From Chromera velia (taxonomy: Eukaryota > Sar > Chromeraceae): 42,500 bases of DNA. The stretch is from NCBI GenBank assembly GCA_018398765.1, contig JAHBMJ010004345.1:24704-67203 (forward strand), written 5' to 3'. The notes beneath the pieces are model-generated. The model made no database searches. It was not told the DNA's origin and worked only from the letters and a program-made list of their open reading frames with translations. Below, piece after piece: positions 23,126 through 33,985 of the stretch. Within the stretch, counting starts at the first letter, position 1, and each line of letters begins with the position of its first letter. A program made the position numbers and the translations under genes.

Positions 23126-25706
23126 TCACTTCTCTACTGGAATCTCTATCTGGTTCTGCAAAAGCGAGCTACCTGCATCGTCCAGTTTCCCTTTCCCTGT
23201 CCCCAGAGTCCGGCCTTCCCGTGCAGCCCCCCCCTGGAAGACTGCCTCCCCCTGTGCTGCAGAGGAAGAGGAGGCGCTCGGTCTGCCTGGGGGCGGGGCG
23301 GAACCGGCCGCTTCCAGTGATTGTCCCTGCAGGCACGCGACAAACAAGAGGAAACAAATAGGTCTTGAGACGGAAGAAAGTTTGTGCAGCAGAAAATCGA
23401 TGATGGAATCTTTGATTTGCGACTGCCCTCTAGAGTCTTCAATCACACTAAGGACGCCCCCGAGCAGCCAGGCCCTTCCTGCAGCAAAGGACTTGGTGTA
23501 GGATGGATTCCTCCGCTCCATTCAACAGAACAAAAACAAAAAGCGAGGCGCCCACTCTGATTCGTTTTCCCAAGAAAACAAAAGACTGAGGAAAGCCAGC
23601 AGCTGCACCCTCTCTTTTGAGATCCATTCAAAAGTCCCCGGGTGTCTCTGTTTTTCTTTTTTTTTGTTGACCCGCTTTCCTTCTTCAAGCTCTCTCTGTT
23701 TAGACTGCAAGGAATATAGACGCACCTTCGTCTCGGGGAGGAAGAAGAAAACGAAGGGCAGAGCAGCAATCGCGAAGGCGGCAAACATGAGAAACATGAG
23801 AGCTGCCCTGCCGGCTGGGCTGATCAGCTTCGGTGTAAGGAAGGTGACGATCAAGTTCGCACTCCAGTTGAAGAAGAAACAAGCGCTGACTGCGGACAGA
23901 GCAAAAGAAATGGACACACACACACACAGAGAGAGAGAGAGAGCACTTCGGATGGGAAGAGCGAAAAAAGACTTTTCTTTGGTCCGACAAGCTGAACTCC
24001 ACGTCCATCTTCTTTTCTCCTTCTTTTTCTTCTTCTTCGTCTTCTCCTTCTCAACTGAGAGGAGCCACGTTTGAGGGCACTTGAGGAGAAGAGAAGAAAA
24101 AAACGCATGAAGAAAGAAAGAAAGAAAAAAAGAAAGCAAAAGCGGACAAAGGAAGCGAACGGAAAGACAATTAGAATTCAAGAAATAGAGGAGGACAGAA
24201 GAACACAACAGCCTCAACCTCGCGCAGCTGCCTGCCGTTTGTTCACGAAGGTAAATGCAGAGTCAGGAAGGCCCCCCCCCGGGGTGTTCGTTTGGACGAG
24301 ACAAGAAAAGAGTCAGGCTCGCTGGCCCACCCACCTCCTGCCGCCCTACAGGTGGACGGGAAAAGCTCCGCAGTGATAATGTAGGGCAGGGGCCCTGCAC
24401 AAGTGCAGATAGAAGACAGAGTGTTGAGAACACAAAAAAACACATCATCAAAACCATGATCGGAGTTTCAGATGAAAGCGAGAGAGAGGTGCCACATGCA
24501 GAGAGAGGTGCCACATGATGAAAGCGGAAGAACCGACACGACCCTCCGAAATCGAGAGAAGAGAAGGGAAAACGAAGCGAGGGAACTCAAGTGTATTGAC
24601 TGCCCATTCAGATGCAGAGACCAACCGAGGGACAGAGAGAAGAAGAATTTCATCAGAAGCACTCCTGCAAACATCAACACACGCACTCAGGAAAGAGGAC
24701 TGAAGGTATACTTCTATCTATGCTTGCACGCAAATGCATGCCATCTCTCTCTGAGACAGAGAAAAGGGATATCAAAGGCCTCCGTTGGAAATGAAAACAA
24801 AAGAAGCAAACGGAAGAAATTGATGCGCAGAAAGGACAACAGGAGCAAAGGTTGAACGACAGGCATCAAGCGAACAGCCATACTTCTGCGCAGTCATCCG
24901 CTTTGAGAAGAAGAAGAAGAAGAAGAAGAAGAAGAGAAAGGACGAACGAAGAAACGAACGAACGCACCTCCCAACGCCAGAGAGATCTCACTCATCCCCA
25001 TGGCCCCCCCCTCTGATGGTTCTTGATCCTTTGCCCTCAGAAAGAAGGACACCGACAAGCACAGCAGGGAGAACACCATTCCCCCCAGCCCAACATAGGC
25101 AAGAGGTTTTCTGCCAAACGAGTCCACCAGACGAATCACAAGCCAGAGGGACAGAAGCTGAAGCGATGCGATCAGAAAAGTCGCAAGCGTTGCAGTGGGA
25201 CCCTCGAGGCCGAGCCTGCATCCATCCATCCATGCATGCATCCATGCACACATTCACTCACAAAGAGAGAGACCCAAGCACACGCACATGCACTCTTTCT
25301 CTCTCTCACACACACACGGGGACGGACGGACGGACGGACGGACACATGCGCGCGCGCGCCCATGAGAGACAGAGAGGGAGAGAGAGTCGCATAGTGCAAA
25401 TTCAAAAATACGTGCTCCGACAACAGAGCTTGTTCAGACGTCATCCTTCCGCCAGACGAGAATTCAGGGAGCAAAAGTCAAAGGAGCACAGCATGCTGAG
25501 AGTAACGCAGAAGAGAAAGAAATGCCCGAAAGAAAGACCTGTCCCCCCTCTGCAGCATGTGTTTGTTCAGCATGACTAATTCCATGCTTAATTGAGGACA
25601 TGCACTGACTGATAGAAACATACCCTTCGAGGATGGAAGGCGTGAAGTAAACGAGCGCATTAATCCCACAGAACTGCAAACAGAGAGACAGACAGACAGA
25701 CAGACA

Positions 25707-25754
<48 letters not shown>

Positions 25755-28700
25755 CACAGAAAGAAAGGAAAAGAAAGCAGGCCGTAAATTAATTTGGAAG
25801 ACGGGCAAACACGGATGGAGACTTCATTTGCCAGCCACAAACACACTCAGTACAGGAATTCCTTTGGCACCCGTTCGCTCAATTCTGAATGAGCACTTCA
25901 TTCACAACTTCGAACGACAAGATGCGGACGGACAGCATGGCATGACGTCGAGAAACATAAAAGGATCTAAGGTCGCCTTTCTTTTTTTTTCTCCGCAAAA
26001 GAAAGACCACATATGCAGTGAAGACGTGAGGGGCGCAACAGATGAGGAAGGAAGGTGTGGAGCAGGACGACAGCGACCACGTGTGTGGAACCTCCTTGCA
26101 AGCGCAAAAAAAAAACAAAAGGAGCCAACGAAAAGTACCTGCCCCAATCACAGAGTGACTTTATTAAAAAAGACCGGAAAGACTGCTACAAAAGAGTGCG
26201 AACCTGTTGGAGTGCGTTGAGAGTTCCCCCCACAATGAGAGCTCTCCTACCTCTCTTATTGACGCACAGAGACTTCCACAGATCGCCCCCTGGATCTGTT
26301 TCGTCTTCTCCTGACTCCCCTCCTCGTCCTCCATCCCCCCCCTCACGTAAACTGGCTACATCAGCCACGCTGATGGACTCGCGTGTTTCAGACTCTTTGA
26401 GTGTCGGTAGGGGAACCAGAAAAACAGGGTCACGCTCTCCCCTTCTCCCCCCCACACCCACAGAGAATGCCTGTGCGTGATCTCGCAAAGGTGTCACATC
26501 GCCTTTATTCCCCCCAATCCCATCGGCATTCGAAGCGGCCGATTGCGGTCGCGGTGATCGGGACCCGTCCCGCCGCCTCAACCCGGACCCGCTCTCTCTC
26601 CGCGGGTTGGCGGAACTCGAAGAAGAAGAGGAAGTTTCAGTCTGAGGAGCTTTAGAGGAAAAGGGAGCAGATGCCACAATGGCAGCACCTTTTGGATTGA
26701 CGTCTCTGACAATCGCCTCCAACTGCGAGGCTGCCTTCTTCTCCAACTCCTCCAATAGCTCGGAGGCAGCACTCGCAAGGTCGGAGGGTCCTCTTCCTCC
26801 TCCTCCTCCTCCTCCTGCCCGGACCGTCCTCCCCGATACCGCAGTGGCCTCCCGGCGCTGCAGGAAGAAAGAAACAGAGGGGCAGGTGTGGATACACACA
26901 CACACACACACACACGCACGCACGCACACGCACGCACGCACACGCACACGCACACACAAACACATGCATAGAACTCGAAAGAAGAGAAGCACAGACAGTG
27001 GAGGGAACGGAGGGAACGCTGGCGGGAAGGTCAAGAGGCCAACCGAGGCAGAGGAAGAAGAAATGCAGGAGAGAGAGGGCGTCAATGGATCGTGTGGGGG
27101 AGGAGGGGTTGAGCCCTGCATATTTTTTCTGTGCCGGTCTGCTTTTTGGTTTTTTGTCCGTTGATGCGTACGTGGTTGGCGGATGGATTCCGGGTGGGAT
27201 GGGAGGGAAGGGAAGGACATCAGAGCGGCTTTGTTTGTTGAAATCCGAAGGGAGGAAGGAAGGACCAGAATCTGAAGGAAGAAATTAGATGACTCTCCCT
27301 ATCTCTGCCTGCCCGTCCTCCACCCCCTTCCAAGGCACTCACCCCCCCCCGTTGTTCTTATACGTCAATCAAGGCACTCACCCCGCGGCTTGATGACCCA
27401 CAGGCCCGCGGAGGCGAGACGTCAGGGAAGGGAGGCAGCAGGCCGTCTCCGTTGTCTTCTCCGTCTCTCTCTCTTTTCAGCTGTTCCCCTTCGCCTCTGT
27501 CTGGAGAGACGGGGACGGCGCCCTTTCGGGGAGGGGGAAGGAGAAGACTTGGAGCTGAAGAAGAGGACAAGGTGTCGTCAGAGACGGAAATCAGAGACAG
27601 TGCCGCACTGCCGTCTCTTCTGGGTGTCAAAGGAAACTCAATAGTTCCCACAAGATGCGCTCCTGACTCCTCGGCCCTCGAGTGGTGAGCTCTTCCAATG
27701 TCCCCCGAAAGTTTTGCTCCCCCCTTATTCGGACCCATCGACAGACTTTCTTCACCCCCCAGTGATTTCTCTCCTTCTTTCTGCACCCCCTCACTTCTCG
27801 TATGAGTCGTTCTTTGTCTCTTCCTTGAGACTCGACACGATCGTCTGACCTTCTTCTGCTCCTCCAACAAAGCGTCGGAGTAAGAGGAACCGTTGGGGAG
27901 AAAAGGACCATGCGGCTCCCGATTCAGGGAAGAGGAAGCGTGATGGGGAGATGCCACGAGGGAAACGGGAAGCTGAGGTGCACCCGCTGAGCTGGGTGAA
28001 AGCGAAACTGCAAGGGGGTGCCAGTGCAGATGCATTCGCCTCTCCGTCTCGCACAGAGAAGGGCGGCCAAAGAGGGAAGACGAACCGGTCGGAGTGGAAC
28101 TTGCGGAGTGTCTGGTGGGAGGTTTGGACGGTATTACTGGAGAAGGAACGGCAGAGGGCGACGGGGATGAGTTCGTTGAAAAAGGCACAGCAGAGTCTAT
28201 GAGATTCGCCCGAACTCCCTGATCCCTGCCTGAAAAAATTTTGTTCTTCTGTCCAATGAGAGGAGGTACGGTGCGCGAGGGGGGGGTTGCAGGGGCAAGT
28301 GGCAGGAGAAGGGGTGAAGATACTGAGGCCGCTTCTCGAGACGGTATCCATGAAGAGGTTGGCATTTGGCCCTCCTCCAGAAGTGTTTCTAGAGAATCTT
28401 CTTTCGCATTATTTGAGTAAACATAACTCGGCAGGGCCTTTTCGGATAACGTAGTGGGCCCCTCTTTCGATTGTCTGGGTCCTCTTTGGTCCTTTTGAGC
28501 GGGTGGGCCGCGCGGAAGGAGGGACGCGGAGAGGTGTCCCGTCCTTTGAGGTTGCGGGGGCTGAGGGGACTGCCTCATGGAGATCGGGGAGAGGGAGGGA
28601 GGCGTAAATCGTGGAGACGGGCTTGAGTATGGTAGCGTCGGAGGTGCGGGTGGACTTTTTGGTGTGGGGTGACGATGCTGTTTCTGTTGCTGAGGTGCTG

Positions 28701-28855
28701 CCATATGGGGGTCCGGGTGGAGTTCAGGGGAGACCTGGGCGCCGGGGAGGGGGGGGGGACTGGTGAGTGTGGCAAGAGAGATGTGATTGGAAGCGGGTGG
28801 AGAGATAGAAGGTAACAGGCTGGAAGAATCGAAATTGGGCACAGAGAGAGAGAGC

Positions 28856-28888
<33 letters not shown>

Positions 28889-28897
28889 AGAGAGAGA

Positions 28898-28938
<41 letters not shown>

Positions 28939-28965
28939 CGCAAAAACGTGACCGACCTCTCTGTC

Positions 28966-29000
<35 letters not shown>

Positions 29001-32000
29001 ATTTTTTTCATTCACTTTGAGCATCCCCCCAACATTCTGACAGTCAAGGTGGCACTCAGAGAGCTACCTAAGGTCATATGCAGATCGATCGCCAGGCGGG
29101 TTCCTGCCTTCCTTGGTTTCCTTTTGATCACTTCTATAGAAGACAGCGAGAGTGAGCGAAGGAAAAGAAAGCGAAAGAGAAGACGAGTTTCCTGTTGGAT
29201 CAACAAGACAACTCAAGGGGAGTGCGGAAGACAAGATCAGAAGAAGAGAAACTACAAAATCTCCGGAAGCTTAAAGGAGGACGAGGGAAGGACAAACGCT
29301 CACTAGGAGATGCAAATAGAGGCAAAAGCGAGAGAAAAAAAAAAAAGCCAACAGACTCATCAGAGAACCAAAAGTCAGGAACGACAGAGAAGACAGACAA
29401 ATCATACACCCAAAAATAAAGTCAACTTTCAAAAGAGCCCCGAGCACATATATTTTGGGAAAAGGATTCACTTGAAAGAGTCAACCAACCAACCGATGTC
29501 TGTTCAAGGAGACGACTACCACTCCCAGAAACATTGGACTGCAAATTCCCATCCCCCCCTCCCCCTCCACCGCCGCCGAAAGTTCCAGCGACGTCAAAAG
29601 GAATGGGGAAAACCGCACGACGCCACCGACGCAGCCGACGTGCCATCATTCTCCCCTTCCTCCCTCGACACCACCCTCCGCACCGAAGCTTTGAGGACCC
29701 TTTCGCTCCCCCCGTCTGAAGAGACAGAGTCTCCACCGACCCCCCGCTTCTTACCCCCCCTCCCTCCAGCACTGTAGGCGAGCCGTCGGGCTCTCCAATT
29801 CTCGGCACTGCAATAGCTTGCTCGGCTCCTTCCGACGCAGACCGCGCAACCCGTAGCGGAGGTGGGGGGACAGAAGGCGCCGGCACCGCCGCAGCATTCC
29901 CATTCCCCTGAGTGAGTGTGAGTGTGAGTGTTTGCGTCTCCCCTTCCGTCCCCGCCGTCTGCGCGGGACGGGAGGGGGACGACGAGGCGCCAGTGGAGGC
30001 TCTCACCATACCCACCTCCTCCTCCTCCTCCTCTCCCTCTAGGAGACTAGGCGTCCGTGTCTGAGGGTACTTCTGCAAAGCCTCAGGGCCCATCAAGACG
30101 AAACGAAGCATCGCTTCTGCAGCCTCTACACTTCCGCTCATGACCAGCCAACGGGGGCTCTCGGGGAGAAACCTGCAGGCAGAGGGAGTGACAAACGGGG
30201 TTGGAAAAAAAAAGTGAAAAAGTTCAAGATCGAGAGAGAAAAAACCTGAAAGGGTCATTGGATCACAGTCAAATGTACTTTTCAAAGGGCACACCCGAAC
30301 ACATAGCCGGGAAAGAGGAGAGATGTAATCATGCAAAGGGAACGAAGGGTTTCTTGCCTGTGTGAAGAACAATTCTGCAACAGAGAGCAAGCAGACACTC
30401 CAGAATTACACCTCTCCCCTTCCGATCGCTCTCAAGAATCTCACTCCACTCTCCTCCTTTTCCCATCCTTTGTGGAAGAAGAGGGGAAAGAAGTGTAGAC
30501 GAACAGTGACTGCAGAGAAGAAAGTAGCAATACGGACCTAGATGCAGACAGAGAGTCAACCGGTCAGTCACTCAGTCAGTGAGTCAGTTAGTGAGAAAGA
30601 AGCTGGACTGAAAGAAAGCGGACAATTCAAGCCGAGCGTTTACACATACTTTCAGCACGCTCCCACATACCCACATACCCCCCCCCCACCCGTGCAGGCA
30701 CAACTGGAGAAATGCGGGCACCAGGGAGAGCAGGACAACGAGACGCCAACCGAAGCCCCCGAGAAAAAAATTGGACGCGTACGAGATCGTGATACCGAGA
30801 GTCCCGGCAAAGGCAGACATTCCACTCAACGCCCCTGCAGACAAAACAGAGAGAGCCAAACGAAGAAAAAAAAAAGGAAACACGATGGTTGGTATCACAA
30901 TGCATTGCCCAGGCTGGGGGGTATTCGTATATTATTTGGCACACATGCGAGGGGCCTTCTGGGATCTCTTCTGAATGTCCCGCCTCTAACCAGATTCCCA
31001 TCCTTCTCCTTGGATCTGTCCACGCTTCCCCTGTCATTGTGTTTGAATTTGCAGATCGCTGCGTTTTCCTTCGGAGCTCAAATTAAATTACTGTACGACA
31101 GCAAGAACAAAAATTCTCTGCAACGCACGGCTTTAAAGGACTGCCAATGAAATTGATTTGATTCAACAAATTGATTACTCCCTCTGAGTGAATGAGCAAC
31201 GAACCTCTCCTTTCCGACGGCACGATCTCACTGATGTACAAGTTCACCAACGAGTTCGTGATGCCCACCCCCAGCCCCGTGAAGAATCGTGCCACCACGA
31301 GTTGCAGAAGCGAAACGGATTGAGACACAAACACCGGGCCGCAGATGAAAAACAGGTTCGTCAGAAGGAGACCCCTCTTTCGTCCCAGGCGGTCACTCAC
31401 AGGAAAATTCACTAGAGACCCCACCATTGCACCCAGAATGATGGAAGCTGCAAACGCCCCCTTTGCCACAGGGTCTTCCATCTGAGGGAAGTCCGACTGG
31501 AACGAATCGAGAACTAAAAGTCCTGCATGCAGAAAGAAAAAACGTCGGTGTGTTTGACCAGATGTTCATGGAATGCAAGTCAACAAAACATCAGACGCAG
31601 ATACGGTCTGCACACCGTAGAGCAGATACAACATACACATTGTGTGGAAACTTGGAAAGACATAATTCTTGACATATTTGCATATGAGCATACCTGCAAT
31701 TCAGGTGGACTGCATACCTCTGCAGGCACAACCTTGGAGTGTCTCCCCAAAACTGATAAAACAAGAGAGAGAACCTTAAGCGAAATTCAGAGAAGAAGAA
31801 GAAGACGAAGAAGAAGAAGGAGAAGGAGGAGAAGGAGGAGAAGGAGGAGAAGGAGGAGAAGGAGGAGAAGGAGGAGAAGGAGGAGGAGGAGGAGAAGGAG
31901 AAGGAGGAGGAGGAGGAGAAGGAGGAGGAGAAGGAGGAGGAGAAGGAGGAGGAGAAGGAGGAGGAGAAGGAGGAGGAGGAGAAGGAGGAGGAGAAGGAGG

Positions 32001-32751
32001 AGGAGGAGAAGGAGGAGGAGAAGGAGGAGGAGGAGAAGGAGGAGGAGAAGGAGGAGGAGAAGGAGGAGGAGAAGGAGGAGGAGGAGAAGGAGGAGAAGGA
32101 GGAGAAGGAGGAGAAGGAGGAGAAGGAGGAGAAGGAGGAGGAGGAGGAGGAGAAGGAGGAGAAGGAGGAGAAGGAGGAGAAGGAGAAGGAGGAGAAGGAG
32201 GAGAAGGAGAAGGAGGAGAAGGAGGAGAAGGAGGAGAAGGAGGAGGAGGAGGAGGAGGAGGAGAAGGAGGAGAAGGAGGAGGAGAAGAGAAGGAGGAGGA
32301 GAAGAGAAGGAGGAGGAGAAGGAGGAGGAGAAGGAGGAGGAGAAGGAGGAGGAGAAGGAGGAGGAGAAGGAGGAGGAGAAGGAGGAGGAGAAGGAGGAGG
32401 AGAAGGAGGAGGAGAAGGAGGAGGAGAAGGAGGAGGAGAAGGAGGAGGAGAAGGAGGAGGAGAAGGAGGAGGAGAAGAAGAAGAAGGAGGAGGAGGAGGA
32501 GGAGGAGGAGGAGGAGAAGGAGGAGGAGAAGGAGGAGGAGAAGGAGGAGGAGAAGGAGGAGGAGAAGGAGGAGGAGAAGGAGGAGGAGAAGGAGAAGGAG
32601 GAGAAGGAGGAGAAGGAGGAGAAGGAGGAGAAGGAGGAGAAGAAGAAGAAGAAGAAGAACTGCCTTCAGACTTACCTGCGACCACTCCAGTGCTGTAACC
32701 AAAGTTGAAACTGCATTCCAGTAGGCTCACAAACAGTAGAAGAGGGAACAT
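23126..32751 (-). CDS. MFS sugar porter with giant central cytoplasmic loop
   Basis: Twelve exons: 32751?-32676, 31522-31205, 30834 to about 30702, 30172-29755, 28734-27382, 26857-26204, 25673-25624, 25215-24968, 24664-24626, 24394-24335, 23889-23726, 23326-23126. Phases match at every junction. Family marks in order: NFGYSTGVVAG (TM1), SDRLGRKRG (loop 2-3), ARFFTGLGVG and YISEIVPSERRG (TM4-5), FLPESPRWL (after TM6), LQQ with FCGINALVYF (TM7), DSFGRKP (loop 8-9), GPLPYIITAELFP (TM10-11) and LPETK (end of TM12). It likely moves a hexose or polyol across a membrane, in the glucose/inositol transporter superfamily; substrate and direction are not predictable. The loop between TM6 and TM7 is enlarged to roughly 800 residues of Ser/Pro/Gly-rich sequence against about 60 usual. 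The total is about 1,240 residues. The ATG at 32751 sits right at TM1, so an upstream exon may be missing. Exon 3 has two possible donors three bases apart. Confidence 0.88.
24626..24664 (-). other. 39-nt microexon completing TM10 of the sugar porter
   Basis: Flanked by TGTTTGCAG and by G then GTTGGT, it enters and leaves in phase 1 and encodes VLLMKFFFSLSL with glycine codons made at both junctions. Adding it gives a full TM10 (EISLALGG VLLMKFFFSLSL G GPLPYIITAELFP). Without it, the two neighbouring exons also join in frame but TM10 is too short. Confidence 0.7.
26204..30172 (-). other. exons encoding the TM6-TM7 insert of the sugar porter
   Basis: Exons 30172-29755, 28734-27382 and 26857-26204 encode the post-TM6 PESPRW motif, then about 780 residues of low complexity, then TM7 (RRALIVGGTLNALQQ). 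The insert is rich in Ser, Pro, Gly, Glu and Arg, with a poly-Glu run, TLTLTLTQ repeats and several basic RRxS-like sites. Its hydrophobic content is low, so it should stay cytoplasmic and disordered. The exon 28734-27382 start (CGCCCAG acceptor, phase 0) is the best match to the phase-0 donor at 29755; an acceptor near 28820 would be phase 2 and does not fit. Confidence 0.65.
28842..28936. repeat. (GA)n microsatellite
   Basis: An almost pure GA run with a few AAAG interruptions, in the intron 28735-29754 of the sugar porter gene. It is followed at 28973-28999 by a GT run. Other GA runs: 2691-2713, 25725-25751 and 39187-39212 (imperfect). Confidence 0.9.
31807..32659. repeat. 853-bp uninterrupted homopurine tract
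   Basis: Every base on the plus strand from 31807 to 32659 is A or G, arranged as shifting 6-, 9- and 12-base units of GGA and GAA (for example GAAGGAGGAGGA). It lies entirely in the first intron of the minus-strand sugar porter gene (31523-32675), so the transcript is pyrimidine-only there. Such mirror-type purine:pyrimidine tracts can form triplex (H-DNA) structures. The long Arg-rich, Glu/Lys-rich or Leu-rich open frames across it are artefacts of the repeat. Confidence 0.93.
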
Positions 32752-33985
32752 GTGAGGCAATACACGAACTTGATGCGAAAGTGAAAGAGTCGAGTCAGTG
32801 GCAGAAAGAAAAGAGACGGCTGACACGGCCGGGGGACATGCAGAAAACAGACACTAAACGGCAACAAAAAAGGAGAGAAAATAGTCTCAGATTGCCCGCG
32901 CTGGGAAATCTATCTCCCGCATCACAACAAAACGCAGCAAACACAAACCGACCTGCTAAGGGAAATGACGAGTGTCGCCAAAAGTGCGAACATTTCGTCA
33001 GAGATTATTCGTCCACCAATGAACCGACGCAGTCAAGAGACCCAAAGGAACCTTCAACAGAGGGTCGGAAGAGAGGCAAATCACAGGCACAGAGGATCGA
33101 GACTAAACTCTCTGCTCATCACCAGCAAGTTCTTTGAGATGTGCAGATCTGCCAGTTCTTTGAGATGTGCAGATCTGCCAAAAGAAAACGGGGGGAGACG
33201 GCTTCACTGGAGGCGCTGTATAAACCGGTTGGTTCGGTCTTCTTGCTACTGCGCTGCGCGTGGCGGGCAATTATACACGTGGGAGGTGTCAGCTGTCTGC
33301 AGGACTGAGTGAATCGTGCTGGAACTTCATAAAGAAGACACAAAGCTGTGCTCTGAGATCTTCGGAACATCACCCGGTCAAACCATGAAATTCAAGAGCT
33401 ACACGCATGTGTTGCTTTGTATGGAATGCGAACTGAATTCGAATAAGTGCCCCACAAGCAATGCCGGTGTTTTGCCGTCTCCATGACGATGGGAAGTTCA
33501 AAGATTTTAGTTCAGCATAGTTCAGCTATGTTCAGCTATGTTCAGCTGTCGTCATGCTGTCGTCGTGTTCAGACTCCGGAGATGTTTCCCCAGTGACCTA
33601 TATATATAGAGCGTGTTAATTATCAGCAAGAACTTTTCCACCCTCCCACAATTTCCACTTCAGAAGACAAGATCACGTAGGTCGGTTTGTAATCCGACCT
33701 CGAGAGAATCCTTGGTTGATCGAGGGAGCCGACATCACATCGATTCAGCCCAATTCGCCGGTCGACGTTCGCTCTACCTGTTTGAACCAACCAAGTATCG
33801 CGATCGCATGATGAGGATTAATTTGTCGACCATCGCTAGATCTCCCTTTCAGATGCCTTCCTGAAGATGTTGGGTGTCCCTAAAATCCCTCTCTTTCCTC
33901 TTTTTCCTCTGGCTGTTGCAGAAGAGTTCATAGAGAATTAAGGGGCCGGTATCCTTCTCCCTGTCTCCCCCACATTCTCATTCTT
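32752..33985. promoter_or_regulatory. shared head-to-head promoter region with tandem repeats
   Basis: This separates the sugar porter (-) from the phosphatase gene (+). It holds a 26-bp tandem duplication at 33129-33180, a TTCAGCTATG-type tandem repeat at about 33509-33548, and a TATATATATA block at 33598-33609. A small hairpin is at 33679-33700 (AGGTCGG ... CCGACCT). A pyrimidine tract ending GTTGCAG at 33921 marks a possible 5' leader acceptor, 64 bases before the ATG at 33986. Part of the left end may hide an upstream exon of the porter. No complete gene seen. Confidence 0.45.
33129..33180. repeat. 26-bp perfect tandem duplication
   Basis: The unit beginning GTTCTTTGAGATGTGCAGAT occurs twice in a row without a mismatch (33129-33154 and 33155-33180). 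Each copy carries the palindrome GCAGATCTGC. It sits in the intergenic region upstream of the phosphatase gene. Confidence 0.92.

Noticed and set aside
31527-32826. Long open frames of poly-Arg, Glu/Lys, Ser/Phe/Pro or Leu across the purine tract
   Set aside because: They arise in every frame from the GGA/GAA repeat, and splice sites at 32676 and 31522 remove the tract as an intron.
33661-33720. tRNA gene
   Set aside because: A short hairpin is present but there is no T-loop box B or cloverleaf.
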